A program made the translations under genes and the position numbers. The notes beneath the pieces were generated by a model. That model searched no databases. It was not told where the DNA came from and saw nothing but the letters and a program-made list of their open reading frames with translations. Shown here piece after piece: positions 23,401 through 35,884 of a DNA stretch of 64,000 bases; the first letter of the stretch is position 1; every line of letters starts with the position of its first letter. Source of the DNA: Nymphaea colorata. Its lineage: Eukaryota; Streptophyta; Magnoliopsida; Nymphaeales; Nymphaeaceae. Where the stretch lies: positions 2,108,001-2,172,000 of the forward strand of contig NC_045148.1 of NCBI RefSeq assembly GCF_008831285.2, given 5' to 3'.

Positions 23401-23860
23401 AACCAGTGTGAGTTGCCCAGCATGACGGGTCACGAGCAAGTGAAGAAAGAGAAGAGAAGAAAATGGGTTGCTGGATCCTTATTGGGTATCAGGCAGAAAA
23501 TATTGTACAACTTCACAAAACTTGGATCTATTTGGTATTCGAGCCCCCTGATTCGGTTGCAAGAGCGAAGCTAGAGGCCAAGTGTTCATCTTCTGCAAAG
23601 TTCCGGGACTAAAACGGAGGCATCTGTCTGAAACACAGAACATACGTGGAAGACCTTGGGGACTTCCACCGCTGCTGGTGGCTGCGGCGTTGCAACGTGC
23701 CTGGCAGCGGACTACCATTCTGTCTTCATAATTCCTTTTCTCTGCCTATTTTCTTGGGCGTCTTCTCCTCCGTTTAGTTTCTTCTCCGCCAACCTTTCCT
23801 CTTTCTCTCTTAGATCTTTGTGTGTTCTGAGGGGACGACTGTCTTTGACAAGAGCGCCAG

Positions 23861-26191
23861 ATGAAGGTGAGTTGAGCTTCCTCCCTCCCCTGCACTATCT
23901 TGGCTTCTTCACTGCTTAGTATGACCTCGAGAGTTGCCTTTCAGGCTTCATCTTCACTTGTTCTCTAGTTATTCTCCACACACACACACACACACAGGGA
24001 CGTTGGTTTTCTTCTGCTATGAGGTTTCTTGCAGCTGCCTTTTGGTGTTTCTTCTGCATTTAAACTACCCTTCTTTTTTGGTGGGTCTTTGTTCTTTGAA
24101 TATAGGTAGGAAGAGTTGGAACTGGGGAGAGCCGGGTGATTTTCCTTTGTCTTAAGTTAGGCGCGAACTTTCTTCCCTATTGTCTCTTTAGTACCTTCGA
24201 AGTTGTTTCTTTTTTCCTGCTGCTGCTTCACACTTCACACCATGGGCCTGTATTTGTTCTTTCTCTGCTGTTACTGTTGTTGTTATGGTTGATGTTGATG
24301 TTGGAAGGTGGATTATCTTATTTTTAATCAATTCTTATTAGCTTCACAGATATTTAACTACGTAAAACGTTTATTAAGAACTTGTTAATAATCAGTACGT
24401 AGTTCTAAGAGAACTTAGTTTACGTGTTCAATTGCGCATGAAGCACTTGTGACCAGTCAGTGGATAAATTAACCGGAGGATTTTACTTCCAGTCTCTCTT
24501 TTCAAGTTGGCTATATGAATTTAAGCAGTTATGTGATGGCGTTGGTGGTGAGTTCTCTGTAACCACTTGACGTTCCTCTTGAAGGGACCCGAGACGAGGT
24601 CTCACTCTCGAGCGGCGGCGGCTGAGGAGGACACTAAGGTGGGCGCGAGGAAGCAGAAGGGCCATGAGCCTGAGTCCGGGCAGCAGCTCAAGCGAACTCG
24701 GGGGCGGTCCTCGGCCGAGATCGCCGCGGAATTCGGGGAGTTTTGCAAGGCGGCGCGGCAACACCTCTCCGTCGAGCAGATGAAGAAGATCCTCGAGGCC
24801 AGCGATCAGAACCCCACCGGCTCCGACGACGCCGTCGTTCCTAGATGGTACGAATTCTCTGTCCTCTGTGGATTCTGTGACTCTCTGCAACTACTTTGTC
24901 GGGTTTGTGGATCTGCTTCCCTGCTGACCTTATGGGGTTCCATATCCAAATTGTAGACTCGGATTGTCTTGTATCAATTGCGGGTGTAACCGGTTCAAAG
25001 TTGAAAATTTTCACATGAACCCGCAACTGGATCATCTGAAATTCTAAAGTCTAAGTTCAGCTTACTTATGTCTACTTGGTAGTCGTGTTTTCTATTGGGA
25101 TCGACCTTTTAATACTCGTTTTCAATTACCTTCTCTGATCTCCACTTGCATCAGGATCTGTCATGAGGGAGTGCCGTCTTCTTCTCGCATGGACGCCAGT
25201 TTTGTCACTATTGTCTCAAATAAAAAGTTTTCTCTAAACCTTAAACGCTAAAGCAAGTTAGTTCTTACTTGAAAAAATATACTTGAAAGAAGTGGCTATG
25301 TCACTCTTATTATAATAAGTCATATTTTCATATGTATATCAGAATCCGATTTGGTTTCCCTACTTGGGCAGGTTCAGATTTTTCTTTTATTTGAGTTTAA
25401 ATTTTATGATGAGATCACTTCCAAGTCTTTCTTTTCTCTTACTATCTTTATCTTCCTTACCATATGAAACGCCCGGAGGGATATGGTTATGTAACACTCT
25501 CTTAGCATTTCCTTTATTTCTTTCCTTCTGTTTAATGGATATGTTGTAGTGAGGATGTGATGTTCTACGGGCCATTGAAGAGGTGCCCATTGTGCAATGG
25601 CTGGATGGAGTGCACCGGGAAGGAATACAAGTGTACTGGTACCTACTCAGAGTGGGGCTCCTGTATTTTCACCACCAAGGAGGACCAGAGGAAGCCTGAG
25701 CCGTTGAAGTTGCCGGAAGGGCTCGAGCTTGATCCGACCGCCAAACAGGTAAAATGTGAAGCCGCATGGACCGGTAATGAACTTGGAGCCCAGCCCGTCC
25801 TTCCTTCAATGGTTGAAGCTCATAGTGATCTTTGTGGCAGTGGTTTGATAACCAGGATCCGGCACAGCGACCTCAGAGAGATCTTTCGGCAGATCAGGGG
25901 AATCTCTTCTCCGGCATGGTTATCGCGTTATCCGGCCGAATGACACGAAAGCACGTGAGTGCAATTGCACTTCATCACGGCAGCATAAAATCTGCCATTA
26001 CCTGGATTCTTTGTGCATGTTCCAGCATGTGTTTTCGTGTGCATGTACCTGCAGGAATTGTGGCTTGCTGTTCTTACTGTTAACTGTTGTTTTCTTTGCG
26101 CAGGAGACATGGCGGAAGGAGATTGAGAGGCATGGTGGGAAGGTTGCAAACTCGGTCAAAGGTAAGTGAGAGAACTCATCTCTCCATCTCG

Positions 26192-26251
<60 letters not shown>

Positions 26252-29200
26252 GTGTGTGTGTGTGTGTGTGTGTGTATTGTGCCTTAACTGAGTTTTGGCT
26301 ATGTGGTTGGGTGCAGGTGCTAGCTGCCTTGTGGTCGCTCCGTCGGAGCGTGAACGAGGAGGTTCAAGCAGAATTGCGGAAGCCTTGTTAGTCCTCTGGA
26401 TATATGATTTTTTGGTTTACAAGAACAATTTGCTCTCTGTTATTTTGTGTGGGTAAAATCCTTGGTGATATTTACAATGGTGGATTCTTTTCTGTCGACT
26501 GCAGGGAAATGGGGATACCTGTTGTGAGTGAAGCGTGGCTGATTGAGAGCCTTCAGAAGAAGGAACAACAGCCATTGGAAGCTTACGATGTTGTGTCTGA
26601 TTTGGCGCCTGAGGGACGTGGTATTGCTTGGGACAAGCAAGAACCTAGCGAAGAAGCTCTGGAGTCCCTCGCGACCGAGGTACAGGATCAGTAACTCTCT
26701 CTCGATATCTCCATGGTGGTTTGATTTGTGTTTGGTGTCGAAACTTGTTCCTTATGAAGTCATTGGATATCTGAGACTTGAGTTTGAGGACTCACTGGGA
26801 ATTGTATATGCTGGTCGCAGCTGAAGGTGTATGGGAAGCGTGGTGTGCACAAGGACTCGAGGTTGCAGGAGCGAGGGGGATACATATTGGAGAAGGACGG
26901 CCTCATCTATAACTGTGCCTTGACCAAATGTGACATTGCACGTGACATCAATGAGTTCTCTCTCTCTCTCTCTCTGTCTCTGTCTCTCTCTCCCCTACCC
27001 CCCTCCCCCTCCATCCTCTCTGTGCCACTGGTCCACTGGTAAGGTTCTCGAAGTGCAGTGTGACAGTGAGAGATTCAGAGACACATGCGTGCATGCCATG
27101 TGTTTGTGTGTGTGTGTGTGTGTGTGTGCATACATGCGTATGATGTGATTATTTGTGTGTGCACGTACCAGCAAACATGTGTGTTTATTAATGTATAGGC
27201 GTGCATGCAACTTAGTTATGTGTGTGTAGCCTTGGCACTGGTACATGTTTGCTACGCATTTCCAAGTCAAGCGCGTGCCCACGTGTGTGTTGCATAGGGA
27301 TTTTATGGTTCTGTTTCTGAATGTTGCTTCTTTGTTCTTGTTAGATATTGTATCATGCAGCTTATCATGGTGCCAAAAGACCACTTATATATGTATTACA
27401 AGAGGGGTCGTCCTGGGGACGACCCCAAAGCAGAGGAAAGGTTGGAAGAAAGAACCACTGTGTACTCTAGAAGAAGGGTGAAAACAAATATCGTAGATGA
27501 TGCCATCAAGGAATTTGCCAACCTCTTCCAAGAGCTGACTGGTAACGAGTTCGAGCCATGGGAGCGTGAGAAGAAGATCAATAAGCAGTTCAACAAGTTC
27601 TTTCCAGTGGACGTGGTTAGTATTTAGTAGTCATATAAGTAACAAGCTTAGTTCTGCAGCTGTTGCTGTCTGCATAGCTCGTGCTCTTTAACGTCAGGAT
27701 CTTCCTTCTAGGATCAGTTTGAAGGAAACAGAGCACCCTGTGTTTGAGAAATGCCTTCTCGAAAGCTGTCCACCTTAAGCTAGAATCATGGCTGACCTTA
27801 TCACGTCTGTGTTGCAGGATGATGGAATGGATGTCCGACATGGCGGTTTGGGCCTCCGACAGCTCGGGGTCGCCGCCTTACATACCAAATTGGACCCTTT
27901 TGTGGCCAACTTGATGAAAGTTTTGTGCAGCCAACTTGTCTACAAGTAATTGATCATATTCGCTGTTTATTATCTTCTAAGCATGCCTAAGATTTCCAAT
28001 AACTTGAGATCCTTGGATCTCGTTTCAGCAAATTGGGAATCCCTTGCATTCACAGCATTGAACGAGAGTCTTGATTCTTAAATCTTGAGACAGACATTGT
28101 TCTAGCATATCTGTGCCACAGCTTACTGACTTGTATAAGTTTTGCAGATACGCCGTGATGGAAATGGGATATGATGTTCCGGATTTGCCGAGTGGAATGC
28201 TAACTGATTTGCATTTACACAGATGTATGCTTTATGTTTCTTGTAAAACATTCGTTCTTGTGCCCGTGGAGAGAGGTTACACTAATGAGAACCTGTATGT
28301 TCAGTTCCTTCTTAACTAAAAGTAGTTGAACAATGGGTATGAGGCTTTGAGCCCACAGATTGCATAGTATTCTCTTTAAGTCAAACCTACCAATTGCACA
28401 CTATTTTTAGGAGGAGAAACGAAGTAAATGATACTTTTATTCTTTTACTAGATATCAGCCGTTTTTCTTTTTCTTTTTGTTGGTTGCATTCTTATGATCT
28501 TTAGTTTTAAATATTTGATAGTTTCATTGGATTTTTTTTTTCATGTTAGTCTGATCCAAAACAGTTTTTGATTCGATTCAGTTTGGCCTATCGTCTCTGC
28601 CTTTTTATTTGCAGATTTTACCTTAATGGTTTGATTAGAAATTATTTTCTCAAAAAAATCTCATGACCCTATAAAATTCCAATTTTCAACTGATTTTATC
28701 AATCCTTCTAGTTTGCAGATTCTGACAACAGTTTGTATAAGCCGATACGTAATCGCATCTTCGATCTCACTATGTTCGCTCCATTCACCAGATACTGTAT
28801 TGCAGGTGAAGAGGCTTTAGGGGAATTTCTTGAGAAGCTGAACGCCGCCGAATCCTCGGAGAGGAAGCAGGCGCTATGGGCAGAGTTAAGCAACAAATGG
28901 TTCACTCTCATGCACTCAAGCAGGCCATTTGTCATCAGAGATCCTCACGAACTCGCGGACCATGTAAGCTTGACCCGTTGATCGCCTTTAATTTCTTACG
29001 GATGGGCGATCCCGAGGGAGTAGGTTCTTGGTCTCAACCATCTTGCTGATTTACAGGGAGCATCTGCTCTTGAGAGCTTGAGGGATATCAAGGTGGCGTC
29101 CTTGGTCGTAGGGGATATGACCGGTGCAACGGTGGATGATCCTTTATATGATCGGTTCACAAAGTTGGGTTGCTCCATTAGCCCATTGGACAAAAATTCG

Positions 29201-31909
29201 GAGGATTACCAGTTGATTGTTAAGTATCTGGATACCACTTATGAGCCATTCCGGCTCGAGGATGTGGTAAGCCCTCTCTCTCTCACAAGCACACACACAC
29301 ACGCACACACATATATGGATGGTTCTTGTCTTGGTCATCACCAATTGTCGTTCTGAGTAAGCAGTTGGAGTTTTTTGATGAATTGAGAAACCTCAGTGAT
29401 GATTTGATTATAATTCTTATTATCGGTCTGAATTGCTTATATGTTTCTCTCAGGAACCATGAGTCTAATAAATCAAGACTTGAATATGTGTGTTGTATAG
29501 GTTTCCCTTTGCTCCCATTGTGAAACTTTTTGGCGCTTTGGCCTGGTCGTGCACTGTAAATAATTGGGTGTTCTCGGATATAATTTGTGGAAAGAAAATT
29601 CCAGTGTTTCTTTCTTTCAAAATAAGTTTTCTTAGATAGATATGGAAAGAGTGGAACCAAAGGAGCATTAAAAAGGTGACCAGATGAACAGCTGTCGCTT
29701 GAATTTAGTGATATTTTCTTCTTCTTATATTATTTTCATGTTGACATGGTTTTGAGGTCTCTTTTTCTTCTTCACTTGCTGAGGTTGCAAAGGAAATGAC
29801 TGATGTTGACTACGTATATAATACACCAGGCACTAATCTGTAAAATATCACTCCTTATGTTTTAGATATACTGTCGTGAGCAAAATTGTCTAGTGTTCAC
29901 TGGCATTTTATAGGGAGGGTCTGTTAATCTCAAGTTACCTGACCCTTGTGGACCTTGTCTATACATCAAGTTTCGTAACTTCTTGATGTATAATCCTGAG
30001 CGGACTGCTATTGTTAAGTGACCTCGGTGTTGGCAGCCTTGTCTAGGTGATCTTTGCTTAAACACGAGTCAGCAGAACTTAATGAAGATCATATTTTCCT
30101 GCTCATTGAACACTTGCTATGCTTGCAGAGCTATGGGGTTAGCGTTGACAACATCTTTAAAGTGCAATCAAGTGCCTCCCCATCTTTGGATGACTTGAAG
30201 AAAATGCCAAACAAAGTTCTGTTATGGTGTGGTGAGTCCTTGATTTTTGACTGCAAAGCAGATTTTCATATTAGAACCTGAAGATAGTCCTACATCGTTG
30301 TTCTGCGTAGCGAGGGTTTGGGGAAGTCAGAATTTCCTGGGACAAACTGTGCAAATGCTTATCTATCTAGATTGATCCTCATTCTTGAAACATAAAGGCT
30401 TCTACTCCATGCTCAAGACAACCATTTCTTATTTCTCAGTAGGATTGTTTGTGTCGCATCCTGAAAAAGGAATAGGAGCTTTCTTGTGAAAATCCTCTAT
30501 TACATTGAACTGAAGAAGCCCTTCGAGTTGCAGTTGTTCAGTTCATTGGGTCTAAGATTTTTGTGGTTTGACGACTGCATTCTGGATCTGACTTGTGCTT
30601 GGTTTGGGGTTAGGCACTAGGACCTCCAACCTGCTGAGGCATCTACAAAAGGGCTTCCTGCCTGCTCTCTGCACTCTTCCTGTTCCTGGCTACATGGTCA
30701 GTCTCCAAACTCACACAAAAGTGTCCTTATTGTTTCATGACATATGACAGTGAATTTTATGTTCAGCGCTCCATGATGATGGCTGTTTCCTTCTATTTCA
30801 GTTTGGTGAAGCTATCATTTGCTCAGATGCGTCGGCTGAAGCAGCAAGATATGGATTTACTGCGGTCGATCGGCCAGATGGTTTCTTGGTCTTAGCTGTG
30901 GTTGCACTTGGAGACAAGATCATTGAAATTTCTAGTATTCCTGGGGTAATTTTTCGTGCACCTGCAGTTATTATTATTATTTTTAGTGTCATTGATTGCA
31001 CTCATAAGGGAGACTACATCCGGAACAAAATTTTGTTGATAGCAACAAAATTTCATTAGTATTTGAGGCTGTGGTTACTCAAAGACACCACCGTTTTTCA
31101 TCGAAATTTTAGTAACAAGGTAAAGTAGTGAGTATGAGACTTTGATGACTGCTGAATTGTTCATATCTTGAGCTTGCTGGTATGAAGTTCTGCCCCTTAG
31201 TCCAGTTTTAGAGGCTCGGTAATGCCTGAGCTTAATTTGCTCAGTGAAGTGATCCTGCTCAGCTTAGTCCAAAGACTGTGAAGAGTGTATCATGTGTGCA
31301 CGATAAGTCTTGACAATGTTTTGGTATGATACTTACAGGACACGAAATCTCTGAAAGAGCAGAAGGTAGGAGTAAAGGGCTTGGGGAAGAAGAAGCCGGA
31401 TGAGGCTGGACACTTCAAGTGGAACAACGACGTTTTAGTCCCTTGCGGCCGTTTGATTCCATCTGGGAAAAAGGATAGCCCCTTGGAATACAACGAGTAT
31501 GCGGTATACGATCCAAAACAGGTATATAAAAATATATCCAGATAACCTTTTAGATGCTAGAGTACCCATATTTTTCAGCATCTTTGAAGTTTGAGATATT
31601 TTGCAACATTTGTGAAATGTTTATTGTGCTGTTATCCCCATCTCTTCCTGTTTTACGGATCTCAACAATATTTATATGCTTTCTCATTAATGGCACCACT
31701 GGGGATGCTTCTGTACATTTTCAATGATTTCTAGTGCATATTTTTTCCGCTCAAAACAAAGTTTTCTAGATCAAACGTAGTGAATGACAGAGGATTTATG
31801 TGGTTGTTATGGGCATGCATACCAGGTGAGCATCAGGTACCTGGTGGGTGTGAAGTATGAGGAGATGAACATGGAGCTGGTTCCCGATGCGCCTATTCCT
31901 GAAGAATGA
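23861..31909 (+). CDS. PARP3: Poly(ADP-ribose) polymerase 3, plant type (PADR1-BRCT-WGR-PARP)
   Basis: Eighteen coding exons join in frame to 819 residues (the Arabidopsis protein is about 814): 23861-23866, 24585-24847, 25550-25748, 25841-25954, 26104-26161, 26317-26386, 26505-26679, 26821-26954, 27345-27615, 27818-27945, 28148-28224, 28806-28963, 29057-29266, 30129-30231, 30614-30696, 30802-30945, 31339-31521, 31826-31909. Nuclear DNA-repair/chromatin family. Order: PADR1 zinc region (C102, C105, C118, C128), BRCT (about 178-272), WGR-like region (about 298-390; YKRGRPGDD lacks the W), helical regulatory domain, PARP catalytic domain (about 605-819). The start exon has only six coding bases, ATGAAG|GTGAGT; this gives MKGPETRSH, matching the family N-terminus MKVHETRSH. 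The H-Y-E triad reads C655, I689, E784, so ordinary PAR-chain synthesis is doubtful, as for other plant PARP3 proteins. Intron 8 has a weak donor (GTTCTC) beside a CT repeat. Confidence 0.96.
26186..26276 (+). repeat. Compound (CT)n(GT)n microsatellite in PARP3 intron 5
   Basis: A CT block of about 65 bp passes into about 25 bp of GT. It starts roughly 25 bp after the exon 5 donor (26162). Confidence 0.93.
26955..27130 (+). repeat. CT and GT repeats in PARP3 intron 8
   Basis: CT repeat begins directly at the splice donor (26955-26992), and a GT run follows at about 27103-27129. A stronger donor-like CTG|GTAAGG lies at 27039 between them. Confidence 0.85.
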
Positions 31910-32199
31910 GCAGGGAAGCCTGATCTTTATCCATTTTGGGGAAAGGTGTGGACTGTATGTAGCTGTAGAGCTTGAAGGAATTTGCTAGTAGGGTGGTGAT
32001 CTTGGTGAGTTGCTATTTTGTTTTTCATGGGGAAAACGGAAGATCCTTCAGCTTCAGATTTGTCTATTATATGTGTATTATAATATGTATGCCTGTTTTC
32101 AGAAGCCAGGTTTTTGGATTGCACTTTGCACGCTGCATGGTTTCTCATGCAACTTCTACATGTGAATGATTTGTGTTATATGAAGGGACGGCTTTAGCT

Positions 32200-32257
<58 letters not shown>

Positions 32258-33386
32258 TCATGCTGATGATAATATGTTCTCCCACAAATGCAGACAGACC
32301 CATTGCGGTAGTGTTTTGGTGTTGGCCTGTCTGGAGCCGACCAACCTTCCAGTGCGGTGGCTGGGGTTGTTAAAGGGGGGAGGCGAGAACTTAGGTCAAG
32401 AAAATACTGCTTAATCTTCTCACTAGAGAAAATGTTCAAAAATTACTTTACATATAATAAAACGTAAGCACAAATTCAGAATTTAGAATTAATTAGGATG
32501 GTGAGGCGTCGCGTGCGTTACCCACCAGCCCATTAACTTTTTGTGTTGTATTTCCTAGTTCGTTCCCATTTTCTCGGGTTCTAGAACTTGGGAAGTTTTA
32601 CTCGCTCTGATATTTGACAGTGGTAATTAGGATCGTAGTCGGTTTCACTGTGGTGGTTCAATGTTTATTTTTTTGAACTGTAATGGTGCTGATTTTTATT
32701 ACTTTTTTGTATTATATGGAGTCATCGTTTTAGTTGGTGGGTTTTGATTTTCTTGGGGCTGTTAAACATAGAATCACAATATGTTTTACGATACGATACA
32801 TTTTGTTAGTTGGCAGGTGTATTTTTCGGTGTATCATAAGTCCAAAGACAGGCATGATTCATTTTAGTAGTTGACACTTGTATGCTGATGTTCTTTTTTA
32901 TTGGAAATAATTTTGGCTCCACTTATACACGATTTTATTATTGAATAGAATCATAGCCCCCCTTGATCTAATCCCGCTCGCATATGATTTCGCCGCATAT
33001 GTAATAAGAACATAATTTGTACAATAGCTATAGTGATCAGTAGACAGTAACATGAAGATATATTGATGATGAGAGTCGGAGGCCAGAGAGTTGCATCTAC
33101 ATTTTGTCAAAATTCTATCCATGTTGATGTGGAAATTTTTTCTTTTTTCCCTTACAAACATCAGTTTCTTTTTCTTGCGTGAATCATTTTCTTCCAAACG
33201 GGTGAAACGATTGCTCCGAGGCCGGTGTAAGTGAGCATTTGCTTTCATAGACGAAGCCAAGGGCTTCATACATCATCTGAGACTTTCTGCACCAACTCCT
33301 TCCACCATGAATTCACATTGATGCAGTCGTTCACGAACACGAAAGGTGTAGAAAGATGCCGCCCGGTTCGGCCGTTGGTGCAGCTC
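31910..33386. other. PARP3 3' flank; no other gene seen
   Basis: Probable PARP3 3' untranslated region to about 32.17 kb, then a (CT)n(TA)n microsatellite (32199-32256). The remainder is AT-rich with no recognised frame. The last few hundred bases are downstream of the minus-strand ORF at 33387. Confidence 0.45.
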
Positions 33387-33920
33387 TCATGCGGCCGGTC
33401 GACGTAACAATCGTTTTCCATGGTTAAAGAAAACCAATCGCTTGATGTTGCTGGTCATCTTCCTAAACGAGGAATTCCTTGGTTTGTCGCAATCCTCTTG
33501 CAGGATCCATCCTGCCATAATCGCCGGCAGCACAGCCATTGTTGGTGGTGCTCGGCCGTTGGTGACCGGAATTGCTGCTGAGAGTTCCAACACAGAAGAA
33601 AGGCAATTGGCGAGGAGGACTCGATCATTATCTGCAAAATGAACAGTTGCCATGGTGGGATTCAGGAAATATTGATCATCTGTTCCTCTAGGTACAACCT
33701 CTAAATTGATCTCGAAGAGATCATCTTCGCCCTCCTCTTCCTCTTTTAGATGCACTTCTGTTGCCCGTTCGCTCTTGTTCTGCTCTCTGGTGGTTTTGGG
33801 ATGTGAGGAAGGTGCGCATCCATTAACAAAGCGCTTGGCGTTCTTCAGGGAATGGAAGATGAGCGCCAAGAAAGTGGAGAAGCAACAATGCCTCCGCAGT
33901 ATCAGAGTACTAGAAGCCAT
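33387..33920 (-). CDS. Uncharacterised 177-residue protein, single exon
   Basis: A single ATG-to-stop frame of 177 codons. The start context is GGAGATGGCT, a good plant initiation context, and a purine-rich leader precedes it. The N-terminus (MASSTLILRRHCCFSTFLAL, then IFHSLKNAKRFVNG) is basic with a short hydrophobic patch. An acidic run (EEEEGEDDLFEINLEVVPRG, about 61-80) follows, then a stretch containing DDQYFLNPTMATVHF, and the C-terminus is basic (KRLVFFNHGKRLLRRP). The pattern is protein-like but I do not recognise the family. It could be a small plant-specific protein or a decayed one; nothing nearby hints at function. Overlapping open frames on the plus strand look like shadows. Confidence 0.5.
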   Translation of the reverse strand: MASSTLILRRHCCFSTFLALIFHSLKNAKRFVNGCAPSSHPKTTREQNKSERATEVHLKEEEEGEDDLFEINLEVVPRGTDDQYFLNPTMATVHFADNDRVLLANCLSSVLELSAAIPVTNGRAPPTMAVLPAIMAGWILQEDCDKPRNSSFRKMTSNIKRLVFFNHGKRLLRRPAA

Positions 33921-34058
33921 CTCCTTCTTTCTTCTCCTTGCTTGGGCCTCCTTGATCGTGAGAAGAAGAAAGAAAGAGTAGTGCTTCCATTACTTTAATG
34001 CCATTTCCGTTCCAAATCTGGTCAAAAGATCTTAACCAGTTAATTCACTACGAGAAAT

Positions 34059-34118
<60 letters not shown>

Positions 34119-35884
34119 AGAGAGAGAGAGAGGGAGAGAGAGAGAAGGAGAGAGCCTTGTTTTAATGTTATATCAGGGAAATCTGTGAGACACGATTTTG
34201 TTTCAAAACAAGCGGTGGATTTTTGAATTCAAACGTGCATGCATGTTTTTTCATATTAAAACGCATGGCATTGTTTTCTTTTTCCTTAATAAATATAAAG
34301 AAATGAGAAGAATGTCAAGTTGATGAGTCTAATTATTTTGTTGTTTACAACTTTATTATATTGTTATTTTCTTATAGCTTAATTGGCGAATACTCCTCCA
34401 ATATAAGAGGTTAGCATGGCTGCCAATGCTTTCCTCCCCCATTCTTTGGTCTATGTACCTCTCATTGTCACATGCTTAATGAATGGAGATGTTGATGGAT
34501 TGGATTCATTGATGGATTGGATTCAAATCGAATGCACTTTTACCATTAGTTTATTTATTAGGTGTTTACATGTACATAACCAAATTTAAATTCAAATGAA
34601 AATGAGAAAAGTAGATAAGTTATCTGATTTTGACGTTTAAATTCAAATTCTAAATTCAGTTCCAACTTTAACTTTCCATTAACAATAGATCGGACTTGTC
34701 TTTTAATTGAATCTAGACCATATTATGATATATTTAAGAACCAATTTTCAAAATGTACGATATTAGATATAGACAATTTAGCCAGCCACATTGGCGCTTA
34801 TTAACCGATCAAATGTTATCCAAAATTGAACAAGTATTAGCCAAATTTCATTTCTTAAATCTGTTGTATTTGGTTGTTAATTTGTTTTCGTATCATATAG
34901 TTTAGTTAAATATCAAATCTTAAAAGCTAGAGATTTTAGCGGCTATAATTCTTTCGGATGTTGGTAATCATGTAAAGAAACGCTTGAAACAGGAATAATT
35001 TTTTCAGGGACAAATTTGACCATTTCTTTTCGGGGGCATTTGGGATGTCACTTCTAAACTAGTTTCTGGCCTCCAAAAACCACTTTTCGAAAGTATTTGG
35101 ATGACAAGAAAATGCTGGTTTTGTGAAAACTACTGGTTTTCGGATGACCTTTCAGGTTTTAATATTGAAAGCCTGGTTTTTAGGCAGCTGTTCAACAATA
35201 CAACAAAATATTTTGGGGTAATTAGAGATAAAATCAATAAAAAAAACTTTTTAGGGCTTAATGTGATAAAAAAGAATATGGCATCTTTTCGAGTGAGTAG
35301 GAGGTTAACAACCCATCTTATCCCGCCACATCACACTGTCAACATGCCGATTCTCGACGGCACAACAACAACAGGATAGATCTAGAAACTAATAAGGATT
35401 AATGGTCATTTATTTGCTTGAAGCAAAGAATCTCTACATGGCTTCCGTAGCTGTTTTCTTACTGAAAATTCTCTTAAATTATCATAACAATGGAGAGCTT
35501 AAGATGCCTTGTTTTTAGCAATTTTATTAATTTAAAATATGAATGTACATTTCAAGAAATTATGCATCACATTGTTGGTACCTATAAAGTTTTGACTAAG
35601 TTAATCGAATGCCTTATAATTAGTGGCGGCAATGTATCTATTATGAAGTCAATTTTCAAAAAACAGTCGTGGACCGTTGCATTCATGAAGGAAGCGGACG
35701 CTTTGATAATATTCCATTTTATCAACGGCGACTCGATTTTTACCCGAAGTTCCGAAGACGTCTCCAGTTCCCTATTCTGTCGGGGGAACCGCGCTTTTTC
35801 GACGCTGTGGGAGGTCATTGCGCCGACGTCTCGCACGCGCGTAATCTCTCTCTCTCTATCTCTCTCGTTGGGCTAGATCCGATC
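33921..35884. other. Intergenic with TA/GA microsatellite; RCE1 leader at right end
   Basis: A 55-bp TA run followed by GA repeat lies at 34060-34145. AT-rich sequence follows with no recognised gene. The region 35.65-35.88 kb is GC-richer and probably holds the RCE1 5' untranslated region, including a CT repeat (35848-35868). An open frame from 35490 ends at 35876, eight bases before the RCE1 start; if transcribed it would be an upstream ORF. Confidence 0.45.

Larger units (their letters stand above)
17676..23860. other. Intergenic, repeat-rich; PARP3 leader at right end
   Basis: No gene recognised. Contents: WIP 3' flank, a SINE-like piece near 17.8 kb, a (CT)n(TA)n microsatellite at 18.49-18.54 kb, a pure TA run at 18.86-18.91 kb, an exact 41-bp tandem duplication at 19.15 kb, a GA repeat at 20.13 kb, a foldback element at 20.76 kb, a MITE at 22.30 kb and a SINE-like piece at 23.3 kb. 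Around 23.69-23.86 kb a pyrimidine-rich stretch is probably the PARP3 5' untranslated region. Confidence 0.5.

Noticed and set aside
28728-28805. Open frame running upstream from PARP3 exon 12
   Set aside because: It continues the reading frame through an intron, but family alignment and the TTGCAG acceptor place the exon start at 28806.
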